DNA of 33,341 bases from DASQUK01 sp046723645 (GTDB lineage Bacteria; Actinomycetota; Acidimicrobiia; Acidimicrobiales; VFJN01). Under the pieces are notes generated by a model, which saw only the letters and a program-made list of their open reading frames with translations, was not told where the DNA came from and did no database searches. The stretch is taken from assembly GCA_046723645.1 (NCBI GenBank), contig JBKOUY010000067.1:1-33341 (forward strand). The letters run 5' to 3'. Made by a program: the position numbers and the translations under genes. This document shows positions 29,953 to 33,341 of the stretch, in pieces. Every line of letters starts with the position of its first letter. The first letter of the stretch is position 1.

Positions 29953-32900
29953 ATGCCTTTTGGCCCCGTCGAGCCCGGCCTGGACCTGCCCGCTCTCGAG
30001 GAGCGGGTGCTCGCGCGTTGGCGCGAGCGGGAGGTGGTCGAGGAGGTGGCGCGGCTGCGCAAGGGCGCCGAGGCCTGGATCTTCTACGAGGGCCCGCCCA
30101 CCGCCAACGGCCGCCCCGGGCTCCACCATGTGTGGGCCCGGGCGTTCAAGGACCTGTTCCCCCGCTTCCAGACGATGCGCGGCCGCGACGTCCCGCGCAA
30201 GGGCGGCTGGGATTGCCACGGACTGCCGGTGGAGCTGGAGGTCGAGAAGGAACTCGGGCTCGCGACCAAGGCCGACATCGAAGCCTACGGCATCGAGGCG
30301 TTCAACCAGCGCTGTCGCGAATCCGTGCGGCGCTACGTGGAGGACTGGTCGGCGCTCACGGAGCGCTCGGGCGTTTGGATCGACACCGCCGATGCCTACT
30401 GGACGCTGGACAACGACTACATCGAGTCGATCTGGTGGATCATGCGCCAGCTCTGGGACAAGGGGCTGCTCTACGAGGGGCACCGGGTCACGCCCTACTG
30501 CGGCCGGTGCGGCACCGCGCTCAGCTCGCACGAGGTGGCGCAGGGCTACGAGGACGTCGTCGATCCGTCCATCTACGTCCGCTTCCCGCTGGCGGGCGGG
30601 CCCGACGGCGCGGCCGTGCCCGACGCCGACCTCCTGGTGTGGACCACCACGCCCTGGACCCTGATCTCCAACGTGGCGGTGGCGGTCGGTCCCGAGTTCA
30701 CGTACGTGCGCGTCGCCGCCCCCGACGGCGGGCGCGACCTGGTGCTGGGAGAGCGCGCCGCGGCGCGACTGTTCCCCGAGGCCGAGGTGCGCGACCGCTG
30801 GCGCGGCGCCGACCTGGCCGGCTGGTGCTACCGGCGCCCGTTCGACTTCATCGAGCCGCCCCCCCACCGTGACGGGTGGCGGGTCGTCGTCGCCGACTTC
30901 GTGAGCGACGACGACGGGTCCGGCATCGTCCACCTGGCGCCCGCGTTCGGCGAGGACGACGCCCAGGTCGGCCGCTCCGAGCGGCTGCCCGTCCTCAACC
31001 CGGTGGACGCCGACGCCACGTTCGACCACACGGTGCCGCCCTGGCAGGGGCGCTTCGTGAAGGACGCCGACCCCGAGATCATCGCCGATCTCCGGGCTCG
31101 TGGGCTGCTGGTCGCCGAGCAGCCCTACGAGCACAGCTACCCCCACTGCTGGCGCTGTGCCACGCCGCTGATCTACTGGGCCAAGACCTCGTGGTTCGTC
31201 CGCACCGAGGAGCGGCGGGCCGACCTGCTCGCCCAGAACGAGACGATCAACTGGGTCCCCGACCACATCAAGCACGGCCGGTTCGGGCGCTGGCTCGAGT
31301 CCAACATCGACTGGGCCCTGTCCCGCGACCGCTACTGGGGCACGCCGCTGCCGATCTGGCGCTGCCGCGGGTGCGGCGCCGACACGTGCGTCGGGTCCAT
31401 GGCGGAGCTGTCGGAGCTGGCCGGGCGTGACCTGTCCGACCTCGACCTGCATCGTCCCTACGTCGACGACATCACGTGGACCTGCACGCAGTCCGGCTGC
31501 CGCGGCACGGTCCGCCGGCTGGCGCCGGTCCTCGATGCCTGGTTCGACTCCGGATCGATGCCGTCGGCGCAGTTCCACCACCCCTTCGCCGACGACGGGC
31601 AGTTCGAGGCCAGCTTTCCCGCCCACTTCATCTGCGAGGCGATCGACCAGACGCGCGGCTGGTTCTACTCGCTGCTGGCCGTCAACACGCTGGTGTTCGA
31701 CTCCACCCCCTACCGCAACGTCGTCTGCCTGGGCCTGCTCGTCGACGAGCAGGCGCAGAAGATGTCGAAGTCGCGGGGCAACGTCATCGATCCCTGGCAG
31801 ATCCTTGCCGGGTTCGGTGCCGACGCCCTGCGCTGGTACTTCTTCTCGGCCGGCCAGCCCTGGACCACGAGACGCGTGCACGAGGAAGGCATCCGCGAGT
31901 CCACGCGGCAGACCCTGCTGACGCTGTGGAACGTCTTCAGCTTCTTCGTCACGTACGCCGATCTCGACGGCTGGCAGCCGACCCCCGGCGCGGACCGCCC
32001 CCAGCCGAGCCACCCGCTCGACCGCTGGCTGCTGGGCGAGCTCGACGCCACGGCGGCCGGCGTCACCGAGGCGCTGGAGCGGTTCGACGCCCTCGGCGCC
32101 GCCGGCCGGCTGGCCCGGTTCGTCGACGACCTGTCGAACTGGTACGTGCGCCGCAGCCGGCCCCGGTTCTGGCGGGCCGACGATCCCGACGCCCACGGCA
32201 CCCTGCACCAGGCCCTCGTGGTGACGAGCCAGCTGCTCGCGCCGTTCTGCCCCTTCCTGGCCGACGAGCTCTACGTGGGGCTGACCGGCAACGTCTCGGT
32301 GCACCTGTCGGACTGGCCGCAGCCGAGCGGCGCCACCGACGAGGCGCTGGCCGAGCAGATGAGGGCGGCGCGGCGGCTCGTCGCCCTCGGCCGGGCCGCC
32401 CGCACCGATGCCAAGGTCAGAGTGCGCCAGCCGCTGCGGCGGGCGCTGCTGCTGCATCCCGGCGCCAGCCTCGGGCCCGAGGCGCTCGCCGAGATCGCAT
32501 CGGAGCTCAACGTCAAGGCGCTCGACGACGTCGACACCCTGTCCGGGCTGATGTCGTGGACGATCGTGCCCAACTTCCGCGCCCTCGGGCCTCGCCTGGG
32601 ACCGAGGGTCAACGACGTGAAGCGCGCGCTCGCCGAGGCGGACGGATCGGCCTTGCAGCGCCGGCTCGAGTCCGAGGGCTTCATCGAGGTGGCGGGCGAG
32701 CGCCTGACCCCGGACGAGGTCGAGGTCCGGGCCGACCGCCATGAGGACTACGCCCTCGCCGAGGACGGCGGCTGGGCGGTGGCGCTCGACCTCGAGCTCG
32801 ACGACGGGCTACGGCGCGAGGGTTTGGCGCGCGAGCTGGTCCGCAGCCTCAACGACCTTCGCAAGGACGTCGGTCTCGACATCGCCGACAGGGTCACCCT

Positions 32901-33060
32901 GTCGATCGCCGCCGACGACGGGCTGTGGGCCGCGCTCGACGCCCACCGCGACTACGTGATGAACGAGGTGCTGGCCGTCGAGCTCACCCGGGCGACCGGC
33001 GGCACCCGGGCGCTCGATGTCGACGGCCACGACGTCGCCATCGACATCGACGTGGCGTAG
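29953..33060 (+). CDS. ileS: Isoleucyl-tRNA synthetase, IleRS2 type with altered HIGH motif
   Basis: This class I synthetase charges tRNA-Ile. It has 1,035 residues. The N-terminal catalytic domain shows GPPTANGRPGLHHVWAR; the canonical HxGH signature is replaced by GLHH at residues 56-59. WDCHGLPVE follows. The editing (CP1) domain includes VWTTTPWTLISNVAVAVG and HLAPAFGEDD. KMSKS is intact near residues 603-607 (KMSKSRGNVIDPW). The long C-terminal anticodon domain with DVKRALAEADG and ALDLELDDGLRREGLARELVR is that of eukaryote-like IleRS2, a type linked to mupirocin resistance. No second ileS is in the window, so this may be the housekeeping enzyme. It is divergent from the TraR/DksA operon. 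Confidence 0.96.
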   Translation: MPFGPVEPGLDLPALEERVLARWREREVVEEVARLRKGAEAWIFYEGPPTANGRPGLHHVWARAFKDLFPRFQTMRGRDVPRKGGWDCHGLPVELEVEKELGLATKADIEAYGIEAFNQRCRESVRRYVEDWSALTERSGVWIDTADAYWTLDNDYIESIWWIMRQLWDKGLLYEGHRVTPYCGRCGTALSSHEVAQGYEDVVDPSIYVRFPLAGGPDGAAVPDADLLVWTTTPWTLISNVAVAVGPEFTYVRVAAPDGGRDLVLGERAAARLFPEAEVRDRWRGADLAGWCYRRPFDFIEPPPHRDGWRVVVADFVSDDDGSGIVHLAPAFGEDDAQVGRSERLPVLNPVDADATFDHTVPPWQGRFVKDADPEIIADLRARGLLVAEQPYEHSYPHCWRCATPLIYWAKTSWFVRTEERRADLLAQNETINWVPDHIKHGRFGRWLESNIDWALSRDRYWGTPLPIWRCRGCGADTCVGSMAELSELAGRDLSDLDLHRPYVDDITWTCTQSGCRGTVRRLAPVLDAWFDSGSMPSAQFHHPFADDGQFEASFPAHFICEAIDQTRGWFYSLLAVNTLVFDSTPYRNVVCLGLLVDEQAQKMSKSRGNVIDPWQILAGFGADALRWYFFSAGQPWTTRRVHEEGIRESTRQTLLTLWNVFSFFVTYADLDGWQPTPGADRPQPSHPLDRWLLGELDATAAGVTEALERFDALGAAGRLARFVDDLSNWYVRRSRPRFWRADDPDAHGTLHQALVVTSQLLAPFCPFLADELYVGLTGNVSVHLSDWPQPSGATDEALAEQMRAARRLVALGRAARTDAKVRVRQPLRRALLLHPGASLGPEALAEIASELNVKALDDVDTLSGLMSWTIVPNFRALGPRLGPRVNDVKRALAEADGSALQRRLESEGFIEVAGERLTPDEVEVRADRHEDYALAEDGGWAVALDLELDDGLRREGLARELVRSLNDLRKDVGLDIADRVTLSIAADDGLWAALDAHRDYVMNEVLAVELTRATGGTRALDVDGHDVAIDIDVA

Positions 33061-33093
33061 CGGCGCCGCCGGGACGCGAGGGCTGCCGGGCCG

Positions 33094-33341
33094 TCAGCCT
33101 TCGGGCCGGTCGGTCGGCTCGGGGTCGAACACGGCCCGACCCCATTCGCTGGGCCGGCTCTCGGGCTCGAGCGACGGGCCGGTGCCGTTGGCGCCGGGCT
33201 CGGCGCCGGCGACCGGCGGCTCGTCGACCGCAGGCGTCGCCGCCGGCGCTGCGGGGGGCGGCGGCTCGTCGCCCGGCGACGTTCGTAGCTCGGACGGCAA
33301 CCACCCCGCACGTTGGCCCGCCCCGCCGCCAAGGCGATGCG
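33094..33341 (-). CDS. C-terminal end of an unrecognised proline-rich protein (partial, runs off the right edge)
   Basis: The minus-strand frame is open from the right edge to a TGA at 33094-33096, giving about 81 residues. The visible part is rich in Pro, Ala, Glu and Gly (DEPPPPAAP, VDEPPVAGAEPG) and ends in FDPEPTDRPEG, so it is probably a disordered tail. No domain can be named. It converges on ileS with a 33-bp gap. It could also be a chance open frame, but GC at the third codon position is high. Confidence 0.45.
   Translation of the reverse strand, partial: HRLGGGAGQRAGWLPSELRTSPGDEPPPPAAPAATPAVDEPPVAGAEPGANGTGPSLEPESRPSEWGRAVFDPEPTDRPEG

Noticed and set aside
29707..32742. Minus-strand open frame of 1,011 codons opposite ileS
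   Set aside because: It is antisense to a certain gene in very GC-rich DNA. Its sequence is low-complexity Arg/Gly/Pro/Val with no family motif, a known artefact of high GC at third codon positions.

Overview
The window is a very GC-rich chromosomal stretch from an actinobacterium. The lineage is suggested by a mycothiol synthase (MshD), a bacterial proteasome activator (Bpa), a complete-looking late menaquinone pathway, a DnaE of about 1,200 residues and many genes that appear to be leaderless with GTG or ATG starts. An uncultured or Acidimicrobiia-like member fits, but this placement is inference. Gene density is high, no gap between genes exceeds about 165 bp, and I see no phage, transposase, integrase, CRISPR, rRNA or tRNA gene.

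Layout. 1-5.7 kb: end of an unknown gene, mshD, a VIT-family metal transporter, rlmN, a sugar nucleotidyltransferase, a MaoC hydratase resembling HtdZ, and a site-2-protease-like membrane metalloprotease. 5.8-15.5 kb: a menaquinone cluster with genes on both strands: menG(ubiE)-menF(isochorismate synthase), menD, menH, then ABC ATPase-ABC permease-menA linked by one-base stop/start overlaps, menE, an SDR and a hotdog thioesterase that could be the DHNA-CoA thioesterase. menB and menC are not in the window. 15.6-20.0 kb: a DUF255/thioredoxin protein, a quinone-reductase-like MDR enzyme, a nitroreductase and an unrecognised protein. 20.1-27.3 kb, all on the minus strand: dnaE, a membrane protein with a degenerate GGDEF-like domain and proline-rich repeats, bpa, and an alkaline-phosphatase-superfamily enzyme. 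27.3-33.3 kb: an Rrf2 regulator, the TraR/DksA-lspA-rluD operon, ileS, and the end of an unknown proline-rich gene.

The most unusual signals are non-coding. (1) A 53-bp imperfect palindrome occurs twice (42 of 53 bases identical, no gaps): once inside menF, where it is translated in frame as a linker, and once just after the rrf2 stop codon. (2) A pair of inverted DnaA-box-like sites lies in the leader of dnaE. (3) About ten genes have a TANNNT -10 element 6-8 bases before the start codon, suggesting widespread leaderless transcription. (4) menD and menH may start from opposite strands of one 10-bp palindrome. (5) IleRS carries the swapped signature GLHH in place of HxGH. (6) The ABC ATPase beside menE has no ATG, GTG or TTG where its conserved N-terminus begins.
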